A stretch of 64,000 nucleotides of DNA from Adiantum capillus-veneris (taxonomy: Eukaryota > Streptophyta > Polypodiopsida > Polypodiales > Pteridaceae): positions 37,075,922 through 37,139,921 of the forward strand of contig CM043969.1 of NCBI GenBank assembly GCA_014529385.2. The letters are read 5' to 3'. The notes below the pieces were generated by a model. The model did not search any database and had not been told where the DNA came from. It saw only the letters and a list, made by a program, of their open reading frames with translations. Position numbers and translations under genes: made by a program. Shown here one piece after another: positions 11,237-22,674 of this stretch (within the stretch, counting starts at the first letter, position 1; every line of letters begins with the position of its first letter).

Positions 11237-11455
11237 ATGAATAACCCACATGATGATCATTTCTATCGCTTTCATTCTGTACAATCTATTAGAATTAACG
11301 TATGGATTAGCCGTAAAATACACTTTCAACAACGTATAGTGTTTCTCTTTGGCCCTGAAAGGCTCAATGAAATACTTCTATCACCGGATCCCATCATACT
11401 ACCTCTCATAGACTATAATTTTTCTTTTGATGTAAGCGTAGTTATCTTGCTATGA
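11237..11455 (+). CDS. Gypsy A leader small ORF 1 (left), 72 aa
   Basis: The 72-residue ORF lies about 300 bp after the primer site. Its inverted copy (60440-60658) differs at only a handful of residues and has the same length. The C-terminal 60 residues carry the pattern KIHFQ, FG-ERLNEIL, DPIILPLI, then a hydrophobic end (VSVVILL). The same pattern is in small ORF 2 beside it and in the leader of Gypsy C (31835-32053), so it is a small protein family. The stop overlaps the next start as ATGA, which suggests coupled translation. No known domain is recognised. It could act in the particle or in host interaction, but this is speculation. Confidence 0.6.
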   Translation: MNNPHDDHFYRFHSVQSIRINVWISRKIHFQQRIVFLFGPERLNEILLSPDPIILPLIDYNFSFDVSVVILL

Positions 11456-11664
11456 ACCAAGAGGATTTGTACACACAATTAATCCCAATCACTAGACAAA
11501 ATATATATATTATGGTAAGCACAAAACTACAATTCCAAAGAACAATTCGTAGCCTATTTGGTCAGCCAAGATTGAATGCCATTAATGCATCCATTAACCC
11601 TTTCATATTACCCATGATACGATATGACCATAGCCTTGATGTTTTCATCTTCGTATTGTTTTGA
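11452..11664 (+). CDS. Gypsy A leader small ORF 2 (left), 70 aa
   Basis: This ORF starts on the ATG that overlaps the TGA of small ORF 1. It is a diverged duplicate, with KLQFQ, LFG-PRLNAI, NPFILPMIRYD and a hydrophobic end (DVFIFVLF) at matching positions. Its inverted copy is 60231-60443. Length and frame are conserved in both copies although pol is broken in the right one. The function is unknown. Confidence 0.6.
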   Translation: MNQEDLYTQLIPITRQNIYIMVSTKLQFQRTIRSLFGQPRLNAINASINPFILPMIRYDHSLDVFIFVLF

Positions 11665-11834
11665 CATTCTCTTTTGCGTTCTTTCTTTGTGTGTGTGAAT
11701 GCAAGAGAGAAAGAGTGAGTCTTCTTTGATTGCACTTCTTTCCAAACCCTAGTCTTCATGGCATCTATGGTTTAACTCCTTCATATAGTTTTTGTTGAGT
11801 TCTCTCACAAACTCTCACAGCCATAAGCCCGGTG

Positions 11835-12290
11835 CTTTCCTGGCAAGACCGCAAATTTCTCGACACCGTACTTCATAGGCTTTCAAGAGGTCATCTAATG
11901 CCTCATTAACCTTGTCAACCAATACAGATCCTCTTGAACTGACACTTCTCGGTTTCTTCTTTGTGGATGGTTCTTCTAGAGGTTGAGATGTCCACGTAAG
12001 AGAAGGTGCAACCCTCTCCTCATGTTGTGTTATCTTCTCTTTATCTTGGGTAAGCTCCTTAGCTAGTATTTCTCCTCTTGCTCCCTTCGTGCTTTCATCC
12101 TTGACTTTATAGCTTTCCAGCTATTCCGTTTGATCTTGGTTCTTTGACTAGGTGTGTCGGTCTTTGGTTCACCCATCTCTGGACTCGCATTAGTTTCCAA
12201 TTTCTCTATCTCTGGATTCTCCTTAGCTTCCTTTTGGGCTTTCTCTCTTGTGACTACTTGAACTGGCTCAACATTTTTGTTTTTTCAGCT
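11835..12290 (-). pseudogene. Antisense coding remnant at the end of the Gypsy A leader
   Basis: The minus strand shows protein-like sequence in broken frames. It begins near 12290 with a Lys/Glu-rich stretch (VEPVQVVTREKAQKEAKE) followed by a basic region. It then shifts frame and ends with LARKAPGLWL and a stop near 11835. The last part is also present, inverted, at 60036-60090 (LARKAPGLLL). The charged composition recalls a gag linker, but I cannot assign it. It runs opposite to the small ORFs. Confidence 0.3.
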
Positions 12291-12630
12291 AGCTGAACAA
12301 TTCTTGAGACATTTTTTGTGATCTTTTAATTTGATTTTGTTTGGGTTTTTTGGATAGTCGGGGATCAAGTAAATGACACCACAATTGTCATTAAATATCT
12401 AACATCTAATGATTTTATCATAGTAAACTGGTCATTTAATATGGGATAATAAACAGGAACAAGGGTTAGAATATAGACATGTGCTTACGAATCTATTTCA
12501 ACACGGCCAATGGTAAAGGGGCCCAAATGAGAGATGGTCTGTCAAAGAGCAAGGTTAACTAATGAAGCTTAAAAGGCCTTAGGGTTAGCTTCATTAAAGA
12601 CCTCATGGTTAGTGTTAAAAGTCCTTTGAC
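12291..12630. other. Unassigned AT-rich sequence
   Basis: No ORF, LTR end or repeat that I can support. It may be diverged retroelement leader or LTR sequence. Confidence 0.3.
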
Positions 12631-12830
12631 CTTAAGCAAGCTAGGGCGCTTGAGGTGGGAACCTTAAGCAAGCTAGGGTTGTGCTTGAGGTGGGAACCTT
12701 AAGCAAGCTAGGGCTATGCTTGAGGTGGGAACCCGACCTAAACTTAAGCAAGCTAGGGTTGTGCTTGAGGTGAAAACACGACCTAAACTTAAACAAGCTA
12801 GGGATGTGCTTGAGGTGGGAACTCCACCTA
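12631..12830. repeat. Minisatellite, five units of 32-45 bp
   Basis: Units start at 12631, 12663, 12698, 12743 and 12788 with the consensus cttaagcaagctaggg, then tgcttgaggtgggaac. Units 3 and 4 are longer (45 bp) because of an extra gacctaaa segment. The short ORF across it is a consequence of the repeat. Confidence 0.85.
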
Positions 12831-15143
12831 AGGTGCTTGTCATGCTTGATGACTAAGGTACTTGAGGCACTTTTCACATTTAAAGAGGAAGTTGCTTGAG
12901 AAGCTTCCTATGCATGGGGGGTAAGATGCTTGAGTCAAAAAGAGAACCTACACACTAAATGAGAAAGTTGCTTGAGAAACTTCCTATGCATAAAAATCTC
13001 AAAGTTAGGGGGATTCTAAAAGAGCACATGGGACACATGTCAGACTCTCACTAAGCTTAACCACATGGTGTGCTTGAATGCTATTGGTTGGGCTAAAGAG
13101 GAGTCCAATGAGCTTCTACTTCCATCTAACAAATATCTAGATATTTTCAAAGCTCTCTCTCTCTCTCTCTCTCTAAGGGCTAAGGAGGATACTTGTCACA
13201 AGACTACCCATGTACTTGACTGCATGTTGCATGTGAATGGCTAAGGGGAGAGGGGTCCAATGAGCTTGAGGCATGTGGAAAAGCTACCACTCGCCCAAAG
13301 CAAGGAGGGGGGTGCTAGGGGGATATACACCATCACACACACTCATTTTGGACCATTCTCACTTGGTGAAAGTTGAGGAACACCACCTCCTTCTCCAAGC
13401 TTGTGAGAAGTGAGAGCCTACATCAACACTCTTGGCTATGGAATGCAAATCCAACCAAGAGTCATGCTTCAATGCTTAAGCTTGCAATCTTTCTCCATAT
13501 CCATTACTAAGCTATTATGTATGCAAGAAGAGTAATGATAAGTGAGGAACTATTTCTTTCTGCTATGGAATGTTTCTTCTTCCTCTTCCCTACCCTCATT
13601 CTCCGCTAGCTCTCTCCACCTTCGAATGTGTTTGAGGCCTTGGGATAGTTAATGCTTTCTACAAGTTTATGTTATGATTGTGATGCATGAAGCTTTCCAT
13701 ATTCATTGAATCATGTAGGTCACAAGGAACACAAAGATTGTATTGTACTAAGTCTCTCTTGATGTACAAATGCCTATTCCGGCTCCATATGAATCCGGTG
13801 CTCAACTATTGTCATGTTCTCTAAACTCTCTCTCTTGCAAAAGTATTGTTTATGCCAAGTTAACTAAGTACCATGTTTATGTTGCTACCATCAATTAAGT
13901 TCACCCGCTAAGCTCACAAAGAATATCTCAAAAGTGCCTCACCTAATTAATTCCGCTACTCTCAAAGTTCATAGGCAATTTCCATTACAACAATGAAGAC
14001 AATAGAACATTTACTTGAGTGATCTCCGTATGAGGACATTGTTTGACCACGTGGTTGTTACATCTTTTGTGACAATCTCTCTCTGGTTGAGGAGCTTCTT
14101 CTTGTAATTCCTCTTTATTGTAAAATAGGCCCTGACCTAGCAACAAAAAGACAAACACATGGGATGGATAGCATCACAATGGAGCTTAAAGGAACAGGAG
14201 TACTATGAAGGTAATAGACAGATATGGGTACCAACACCACAAGTTAGGGCATATGAAGTAACATCAAGGATGAATGCAAAGAAGCAATAAAGATTGGAGT
14301 TACACATTTTTCACGTTTTCTTGAAATGGTCACGTATTGTAAATTCTCGATTTATTTCAAGCCATTGTAATATTTTAATGTGTTACGGACTCAATGGGAG
14401 TTCCAAGTTGTAAAGAATAGGTCACTTACTGTGCGTAGGTTGCAGATTCAGTAAGTGGTGAGCCCTAAAGGCCTTGGGCACCCCGATATTGCATATTTTT
14501 AACCTAGGTATATAAGGCAGTGTGTAAAAAAAATTAGGGTGAGAGCTCTTGAGGTGTGTGGCTATGGAGACCTTGAGCTTTTCCTTGCTCATGAGACTTG
14601 ATTAACAATAATCAATGATTCATTCTCTCTCACTATGCGCCTCTCTTACTTCTTATGATTGCCTATGATGCTTAGATTAACTAGATCTTAACTAATTAGT
14701 GGTTAATCTCTCTCTAATATTGTGTGATTGTCCTCTTTTGCTTGTGTGTGCATGTAGGTTTGATTGGATTGTGGTGCTCGATAGATCTATGTGTGTGTGC
14801 TTGCGATTAGTGTGTTGCATGATAGGATTAGTGTTGTGTGCATCTTGCAATCGTAGTGTGTGTGATTGGGTTGATTAGAGGTGAAGAGAAGTGGATATGG
14901 AGATTGCCCTTCATTGCGGCTTAGCTCCTCCATAGGCCGAGAAGCTCATCTCTTAGAGTTAACCATTTGTGTTGCCACGATTAGCTCACTAACCGTGTGA
15001 GTGTTTCCATGCCCTAGCCGGGTAGCTCATCCCTCCGGATTGATAATTTTGTTGATCATTGGAGCTATTGCAACGATGGAACCCCTAATAAATGCTAATG
15101 TGGGTCGTGGAAAAGGCATCTTTGAGCCGTAGAGGAGGTTCAT
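12831..15143. other. Unassigned intergenic or decayed LTR sequence
   Basis: No coding region is visible. There is a CT run at 13153-13174, a purine tract near 13302 and a TATA-like tatataaggc near 14510. The text after that TATA (gtgagagctc, tggctatgga) loosely resembles the Gypsy I 3' LTR after its own TATA near 35920. A 5' LTR of Gypsy I may therefore lie here, but I cannot mark its ends. Confidence 0.3.
13153..13174. repeat. (CT)n microsatellite
   Basis: An 11-unit CT run in otherwise unassigned sequence. Confidence 0.9.
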
Positions 15144-15753
15144 TCCTACTGTTATAATTGTGGTGAGCTTGGTCACATCAACACTTATTGTTCTAAGCCA
15201 AAAAGGATGCAAGGTGATGTGTTCCCACTCCCCCAGCAGATTCCCAACAGGGCTAATGATTATGCATTGGATATACGTACGGGGAGATCAGGGTTCTAAA
15301 CGAGAAAATCAGGCCTCAACCTCTGGTGGTCATGTGGGTATTGTGTGGGTTGAAAAGAAGGAAGCAGATGTGTTGCCTATGGGCAAAAGAGAAAGGGAAG
15401 GCTATGCTGTGCCAGGTCCTAGAAAAAAGAAAGAAAAGGAGAAAGAGGGTGAAAATGCGAAAGCTAAGAGGAAGAGAAGACCTCATAGATGGTTTGAAGT
15501 GTCAGATTTACCTTATGGAGAAGGACAAACAACTTACAGTTTGAAGGAAGACCTGATTGGGAAGAAAGTAGATTGTACTTTTGGACAGTTGATGAATATG
15601 GTGCCCAAACTCAAGAGGCAGTGGAAGTCATTAGTGAATCTAGAGAAAGAGCTGAAGCATGGACAAGTCAGAGTGTTGGCTGTGGGAGAGTTGACCAACA
15701 TTTGTCGTGTGGTGAACACTTGTCACAAAGATGTGGGCACGGGAGAAGCGTAA
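15144..15753 (+). pseudogene. Gypsy I gag C-terminal part with zinc knuckle
   Basis: The zinc knuckle CYNCGELGHINTYC is encoded at 15150-15191, in a different frame from the downstream part, so there is at least one frameshift near 15290. After it comes a Lys/Glu-rich linker and a segment (RRPHRWFEVSDLPYGEGQTTY) equivalent to parts of Gypsy B and C just before protease. This puts Gypsy I in the same lineage as B and C. The capsid N-terminal half is not recognisable upstream. The segment ends at a TAA at 15751-15753. Confidence 0.7.
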
Positions 15754-16205
15754 ATTGATGTCGTGTGTCGAGAGATTGGGTCTCATCACATGTGGAAGCT
15801 CTGGGTTTAGGATTTGAATAGCAAACCATGCCAAAGTGAAGTGTTTGGGGATGATTAAGAATTTGGAAGTTGAAGTCTTTAAAGTGAAGGTTATAGTAAA
15901 GTTTCATGTTATGCCAGATGGCATGGGAGCTTTTCCTGTCATTTTGGGACGTCCTTAGTTGAGAGCTGTTTGGTGCTATGCAAGATTGGGGCAAGGGCAC
16001 AATCTGTGTGTATGGCAAGAAGGGTGAAAAGAGGGTGTTTGATATGACTACCAAGCAACCTATGGCACTAGCATATATGAGGGAGAATGATGACTCTGAA
16101 GTTACCAGTGAAGATAGTTCTAAAGATTCAGAAAGTAGCTCTGCTTCCAGTTCCAGTGATGAGGGTGAAGTGTCATTCTTGTTGTTGGATGAGGAGAAGA
16201 GGTAA
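15754..16205 (+). pseudogene. Gypsy I protease remnant and acidic linker
   Basis: Broken frames match the C-terminal half of the aspartic protease of Gypsy B and C, including AKVKCLGMI and FPVILGRP followed by a stop. The active-site DGGA segment is not visible. A Ser/Glu-rich linker (ENDDSEVTSEDSSKDSESS) follows at about 16080-16200, as it does between protease and RT in B and C. It is non-functional. Confidence 0.65.
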
Positions 16206-16812
16206 GTGGGTGAAATATTGCAAGTATCAGGGAATATAAATGCTTCAAGCCGTTTAGAGCAACTTGAAGAGTTGATGCAACCTAAACAGGAATTGCCAGT
16301 GAAGAGAGAGTTGATTCAAAATATGATGAGTACTGATTTGATGCAAGGAGAAAGAAGGGAGTACTTAACAATGTTGGACAGGTTTCCAAATCTTTTCATC
16401 ACTTCATGCCAACAAATAAGGGGTTTCATTGGGGATCCTATGAAGATTGAGCTAGTTGAAGGGACAAAGCCAATACGACAGAAATTAAGAAGGATGGGTA
16501 AGGAGCAAATGAATGCTTTAAAAGAAGAAGTGGATAAACTTTTGGATGCAGGGTTCATTGTGCTAGTTGATAATGCTGAATGAGTGAGCCATGTAGTGGT
16601 CACTCCAAATAAAGATGGATGTTGGAGAGTTTGTGTTGATTACAAGCCATTGAATGCAGTGACCAAGAAAGATATTTACCCTTTGCTTGTCATTGATCAA
16701 CTTTTAGATGCAATGGTTGTGTTTGAAAGATATAGTGTTTGTGATGGTTATTCAGGATATTTCCAGCTTACCCTTGCTCATGAAGATCAGAAAAAGACTA
16801 CTTTTATCACGC
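16206..16812 (+). pseudogene. Gypsy I reverse transcriptase N-terminal half
   Basis: The frame runs through the RT entry region (PIRQKLRRMGKEQM, DAGFIVLVDNAE), a TGA at 16581-16583 in place of the Trp seen in relatives, and then WRVCVDYKPLN and CDGYSGYFQLTLAHED. It stops at KKTTFIT where element H is inserted. The RT continues at 22675. Confidence 0.8.
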
Positions 16813-18703
16813 TGGAAAGGGGGAAGTGGAAAAAACACCAGCACATAAACTTGATGCCTCTATATAGCTCAGTGATCTCATAGCACCCCTATCCCCTAGC
16901 AAACACACACCTAAGCACACAATCTAGAAACAATTATTGACCAAGCCCAATCCCGACCATCCCAGACTATACGCACTCGATCCCAGACTATATGCACTCG
17001 ATCACAAAGCATACAATGATAGCTTCCACCTTCGAGCCTTCAAAGCACCATACTCTGCATCTCAAAATTGGTTAACACATAGACTCTTGTCCGATCTTTC
17101 ACATGTGCAACACCCACAAATATGTAACTCTATATTCACCAACACACATAGTCTTGCACAATCCCTTGTACATAGCACACTTGCACACAAACGAATCACA
17201 TGTACTACAAACGAGAGGGATACACTCAAATGCTATACACATAGACCATCATAATTTTGATACACTTGGCTTTGATTAATACAGTATACTGTGATGCTTT
17301 CAATAAAAAGGTGCCCTCTTCTCTCTCTTGGTCCTGGCAAACTCTTCTGTCGATGGGACTTGCAATAGACAGCCCTTTGTCTTGCATTATGGGAGCTTCG
17401 ATAATCTCGGATCAATTGCCCTTGGCCTCTCTCATGGTGACCCTCGGCCCTTCACATTCTCTGCAGCGTTCCTTTTCCCTCTCCTTTGCTCACCTCAATG
17501 CGCCTTTTCCCAAAGCCGCCGACCTGCTCTCAGTTCTCCTGTGATGATCACAACAACCCCTCTCAATTCCTCGTTGGCAGCCAACCTTTGAGCTCCCATT
17601 CGATGGCATATAACCCTCCTCAACCAGCCCTTCAGAGCCCTCCTACTGGCCGCCTTCTCCTCGCTCAGCAGCGCCCTCTGGCGTGCACCCGATCACCCCT
17701 TTTTGGTCCCCTTGTGCTTGCCAGTGAATACTACAACCCTGGCGGCCACTCTTCATGTAGCACCTCAACCTCTGTAGCGCGTCTCCACGCCGTTTCCTTC
17801 AGCCCCCCTGCTGTCTAGTGCTCCTACGTGCCCTCCTCTCCTTGTTCACGCCATCACTGGCTGCCTAACACAGAGTCTCGACCCCTACTCCTGCCATCCA
17901 CCTCAACTGGCGGCCTTTGGCCTTCCTCCTCTGCTAGGCCAATAGCGACCTCGCTATTGGTCGCCCCCACTATCAACTGGTCTCCCCCCTTTTGTATTCC
18001 CCTGTAGTGCTGCCTTCTGGAAACTCTCAGTGGCGGCCCACCTCTCTGCATGCACTCTCCAAGTGTTGCCCTCCACTCGGCTGGCCACCTTTTCCCCATG
18101 CAAAACCAGCTGCCCGTTTTTTTTCAATTCCAGGATTCACCTTTAGCCTTTAAAAGTATCGAACTTGGCATGGATTCCCACGCGCCCGGCTGCCACCTTG
18201 AGCTTTACTCCAACATTGACCCTTGATATTCATTGGTCCAGAGTATGCTTCTCTGCAAGATCCATCACCATTGGTCGGCCAATGAAAAGAATCCCGGATA
18301 TCGGTGGACCTTGGGTAAAAGAACCCCATTGACAGTACTACGACAGTCATGAAACTTGAGCTGCACTCACTTGCAACTGAGCCCTCAATGGACATGTTAT
18401 AGCATACATACCCTGGCAAATAGAGCCTCTTGCAGACATCTCGCTCCGAGTCTCATAGCATAAACTTGATAGCACCTACATCCAACATCCCTTGACTCGT
18501 TCCCAACCTTGTGATATAAGCATATGCTCCTGCCACCTGTGATAGCAAAAAACACTTGCAGTTTTGACTAGCGACTGCTCCAACTCGGTGTACCTGGCTC
18601 CTGGCTCCATCAAATATCTGCTCAAGGTCTTTGCCATTTGCCTGTAAACTGCCATGCCTTGACTTCCTGCACTTCCATAGATCGACACAGTTTGGATGTA
18701 CCA
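16813..18703 (-). repeat. 3' LTR of element H
   Basis: It runs TGGAAAGG...TGTACCA on the plus strand and is a direct repeat of 20803-22670. It is 23 bp longer mainly because of a short tandem duplication near 16960-17000 (cagactatacgcactcgat type). The two LTRs are nearly identical, so insertion was fairly recent. Small ORFs inside it occur in both LTRs and are not evidence of genes. Confidence 0.9.
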
Positions 18704-18720
18704 TCATTGCCCACCCCCTC
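18704..18720 (-). other. Polypurine tract of element H
   Basis: The minus strand reads gagggggtggg, then a few bases, then the LTR start TGGTACA. Confidence 0.65.
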
Positions 18721-18988
18721 GTTGAGCATTCATGCTCAACCATAGTGTTATTTAGGTAAATTAAGTATGTATAGAGAGCATGATAAAAATAGCTACATAG
18801 ACTGCATAGGAAAGATAATAATATAGCAGCTATATAGATATGATAGATATAGAGAGAAGAGCATCTATTACTACATCACCCTCCCGGGTCAAATGGAAAG
18901 CTTGAAGCTTCCCCAAGCATGACATAGAGTCCACCTGGATCAAAAACAAAACCATGGCCGTGGTCATCCACCTGTAAAGCATGTATCT

Positions 18989-20740
18989 TCAAGTCTTCCT
19001 TTGCACCTGTAGGCCAATAGAAGGCCATCCTTCCAGCTCTCCATAGCATGGAGCTTTGTCACCGTGAATCCATAATCCTTCATGCCAACCATAAGCATGC
19101 TTTTGATCAGTTGAAGCACCGGTACCATAAGCAGCTATCATGTCATCTGCTACAGAAACTTCCACATCATCTTTATCACATGAGCATTGAAACTTGCATA
19201 GTACACCCTGCAAAGCAACTTGCAATAACATAGCTATCAATAGCATAGCATGAAATAGCAAAACCTTGCCATTTGCCTCCACCTGCTGCATAGCCAAGCA
19301 AACCTGTATCCCAACCCACTTTTTATCCTCAAGAGCATGACCTGCTAGAGCTACAACCTGTTCTACAAACACCTCATCATCTACAAGGTTGGCGGCACCT
19401 TCCTCGTTTCATGGAGTCTCACACTCATAGGTTGCACCTGTATCAGCTTCCATAGAGTCATCTGCCGGAGTTAACTCTCCACGGCCACACACAAACCGTG
19501 AAACTTCATTGCACACCTCGACATGCCCCTCAAGGCAAGGTTTCCCCACCCCCTGCATAGACAAATCACTTCCACATACCTCTATTTCTACTTCTAGCTC
19601 CCGCAATTCATCCTCAAAAAAATTCTTTTGAAACAAGTCGGATTTGCAATCAAGCCATACCTCTTCCTCCAATAGGGACTCACCATCACAAGACACAAGA
19701 GACGGCTGCTCGACTGGTAGATTCACACAAGGCATCTCCACATCTGCACTATGCTTGTCTTCGACCTTCAAATGGCTGGCAGGCAACTCGCATACATTTT
19801 GCTCGACTTCATCTACATGAAAAACATCATACCTTTCGTACCTAGAAGACCTGGACTCTGTCTCCCACATGCTATCTGTGTCCAAAGCACTGCTAGAGCT
19901 TTGAGAACTTTTGAACTCCTCTTCTGAGCTTTCCGGTTCTTGCACCTTTGCTGTCAGCCTCGTTGCTGGCTCTGGAACTAGCACCTCTTCTTGAAAAACT
20001 TTTACGACCTCGCTCTCTTGAGGAAGCAAACTGTGTGGCACCCTGAATATACCTCTCTGCACCTTTTGAGCCCTAGTTGGCACTTCTTCTACCTCTTCTA
20101 GCCTGGCATCAGCTTCGCGTGCTTTGATCAAATGCATATCAAGAAAATGAGCTTTTACCTTTTGATGCTCCTCAATTTGTTTGGGCCTAGGTCCACTGGC
20201 TGCCACAAGTATAGACTGCAACAATCCTGCCTCCATCTTCTTCTTCATTTTTCAACTCTTTGCTTTGGCAATTGTGACGGCTTCATCATAAGTGCTTGGA
20301 TCTTCATAGTCCACTCTCTCACGAACATAGGGATGAAAGCATGATAGAAACCTTTTGAGCTTCAAATATCCCGCATTGGTTGCTTGGGTAGCAGCCGCCA
20401 AATCCCCCCAATGAGCTTCAAATTTATCAACAAAAGCATCAAAATTCGCACTTACTTCCTGCTGCAAGCCTTTGATCTTCGCATCTGCTTCCAAAGCCAA
20501 CACCACTTTTCGATACCGTTGTAGAAAGTGCTCTCGAAATCCGATCCAATTCTGCTTGTAAGCATCTTCTAACCCATCGAACCAAACTTTTGTTTTACCT
20601 AGCAGCACCAAAGGTAGAGTTTGGAGCTTTGCTTCGTCACCTGGCATCCGTAGTACCGTCAGCTTGAACAACTCAAAATCGGCAAGCCAATCCTCAACAT
20701 CCTCATCTCCTTTGAACACTGGCCCAAACTCCTGCTTCAT
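18989..20740 (-). pseudogene. Element H gag-like protein with acidic C-terminal extension
   Basis: One frame runs from the ATG at 20740 to 18989, interrupted by only two TGA codons (20252-20254 and 19409-19411). The first 162 residues are a gypsy-type capsid: GDEDVEDWLADFELF, then VWFDGLEDAY, FREHFLQRY and RFLSCFHPYVRERV. The next 279 residues are acidic and Ser/Glu-rich, probably disordered, with no zinc knuckle. The last part (about 127 residues) is more hydrophobic and Cys-containing. The capsid would assemble particles; the extension has no recognised function. Both breaks could be CGA-to-TGA changes or, less likely, read-through points. Confidence 0.75.
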
Positions 20741-20780
20741 CTTGACTCAAGAAGAACTTGTTAGGAAGCGATCAGTGGGT

Positions 20781-20797
20781 CCTCAGTGGGGGCACCA
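20781..20797 (-). other. Primer binding site of element H
   Basis: The minus strand reads tggtgcccccactgagg, five bases after the LTR end. It is nearly the same as the Gypsy C site (tggtgcccctactgagg), so both use the same tRNA class and may share a parent. Confidence 0.75.
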
Positions 20798-20802
20798 CAA
20801 GA

Positions 20803-22670
20803 TGGAAAGGGGGAAGTGGGAAAACCACCAGCACATAAACTCGATGCCTCTATATAGCTCAGTGATCTCACAGCACCCCTATCCCCTAGCAAACACGCAC
20901 CTAAGAACACAATCTGGAAACAATTATTGACCAAGGCCATCCCGACCATCCCAGACTATACGCACTCGATCACATAGCATACAATGAGAGCTTCTACCTT
21001 CGATCCTTCAAAGCACCATACTCTGCATCTCAAAATTGGTTGACACATAGACTCTTGTCCGATCTTTCACATGTGCAACACCCACAAATATGTAACTCTA
21101 TATTCACCAACACACATAGTCTTGCACAATCCCTTGTACATAGCACACTTGCACACAAACGAATCACATGTACTACAAACGAGAGGGATACACTCAAATG
21201 CTATACACATAGACCATCATAATTTTGATACACTTGGCTTTGATTAATACAGTATACTGTGATGCTTTCAATAAAAAGGTGCCCTCTTCTCTCTCTTGGT
21301 CCTGGCAAACTCTTCTGGCGATGGGACTTGCAATAGACAGCCCTTTGTCTTGCCTTATGGGAGCTTCGATAATCTCGGATCAATTGCCCTTGGCCTCTCT
21401 CATGGCGACCCTCGGCCCTTCACATTCTCTGCAGCGTTCCTTTTCCCTCTCCTTTGCTCACCTCAATGCGCCTTTTCCCAAAGCCGCCGACCTGCTCTCA
21501 GTTCTCCTGTGATGATCACAACAACCCCTCTCAATTCCTCGTTGGCAGCCAACCTTTGAGCTCCCATTCGATGGCATATAACCCTCCTCAACCAGCCCTT
21601 CAGAGCCCTCCTACTGGCCGCCTTCTCCTCACTCAGCAGCGCCCTCTGGCGTGCACCCGATCACCCCTTTTTGGTCCCCGTGTGCTTGCCAGTGAATACT
21701 ACAACCCTGGCGGCCACTCTTCATGTAGCACCTCGACCTCTGTAGCGCGTCTCCACGCCGTTTCCTTCAGCCCCCCTACTGTCTAGTGCTCCTATGAGCC
21801 CTCCTCTCCTTGTTCACGCCATCGCTGGCCGCCTAAGACAGAGGCTCGGCCCGTTCTCTTGCCTGCCACCTCAACTGGCGGCCTCTGGCCTTCCTCCTCT
21901 GCTAGGCCAATAGCGACCTCGCTATTGATCGCCCCTCTATCAATTGGCCTCCCCCCTTTTGTATTCCCCTATAGTGCCGCCTTTTGACAACTCTTAGTGG
22001 CGGCCCACCTCTCTGCATGCACTCTCCAAGTGTCGCCCTCCACTCGGCTGGCCACCCTTTCCCCATGCAAAACTACCTGCCCGTTTTTCTTCAATTCCAG
22101 GATTCACCTTTAGCCTTTAAAAATATCGAACTTGGCATGGATTCCCACGTGCCCGGCTGCCACCTTGAGCTTTACTCCAACATTGACCCTTGATAATCAT
22201 TGGTCCAGAGTATGCTTCTCTGCAAGATCCATCACCATTGGTCGGCCAATGAAAAGAATCCCGGATATCGGTGGACCTTGGGTAAAAGAACCCCATTGAT
22301 AGTACTACGACAGTCATGAAACTTGAGCTGCACTCACTTGCAACTGGGCCCTCAATGGACATGTTATAGCATACATACCCTGGCAAATAGAGCCTCTTGC
22401 AGACATCTCGCTCCGAGTCTCATAGCATAAACTTGATAGCACCTACATCCAGCATCCCTTGACTCGTTCTCAACCTTGTGATATAAGCATATGCTCCTGC
22501 CACCTGTGATAGCAAAAAAAACTTGCAGTTTTGACTAGCGACTGCTCCAACTCGGTGTACCTGGCTCCTGGCTCCATCAAATATCTGCTCAAGGTCTTTG
22601 CCATTTGCCTATAAACTGCCATGCCTTGACTTCCTGCACTTCCATAGATCGACACAGTTTGGCTGTACCA
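20803..22670 (-). repeat. 5' LTR of element H
   Basis: Direct repeat partner of 16813-18703, with TGGAAAGG and TGTACCA ends. It adjoins the primer site on the gag side. Confidence 0.9.
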
Positions 22671-22674
22671 ACGC

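Larger units (their letters stand above)
16813..22670 (-). mobile_element. Element H: non-autonomous LTR retrotransposon with gag only
   Basis: Two direct repeats of 1891 and 1868 bp flank a 2.1-kb interior with a primer site, a polypurine tract and one gag-like frame. There is no protease, RT, RNase H or integrase. Flanking 4-bp duplications ACGC are at 16809-16812 and 22671-22674. It splits the RT of Gypsy I. Elements with long LTRs and gag but no pol are known in plants as TR-GAG or LARD-like, and they depend on enzymes from other elements. Confidence 0.85.

Noticed and set aside
16937-18743. Many ORFs in the H LTR, repeated at 21040-22655
   Set aside because: Their apparent conservation only reflects the two LTR copies. 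They overlap on both strands and have no gag or pol motif.
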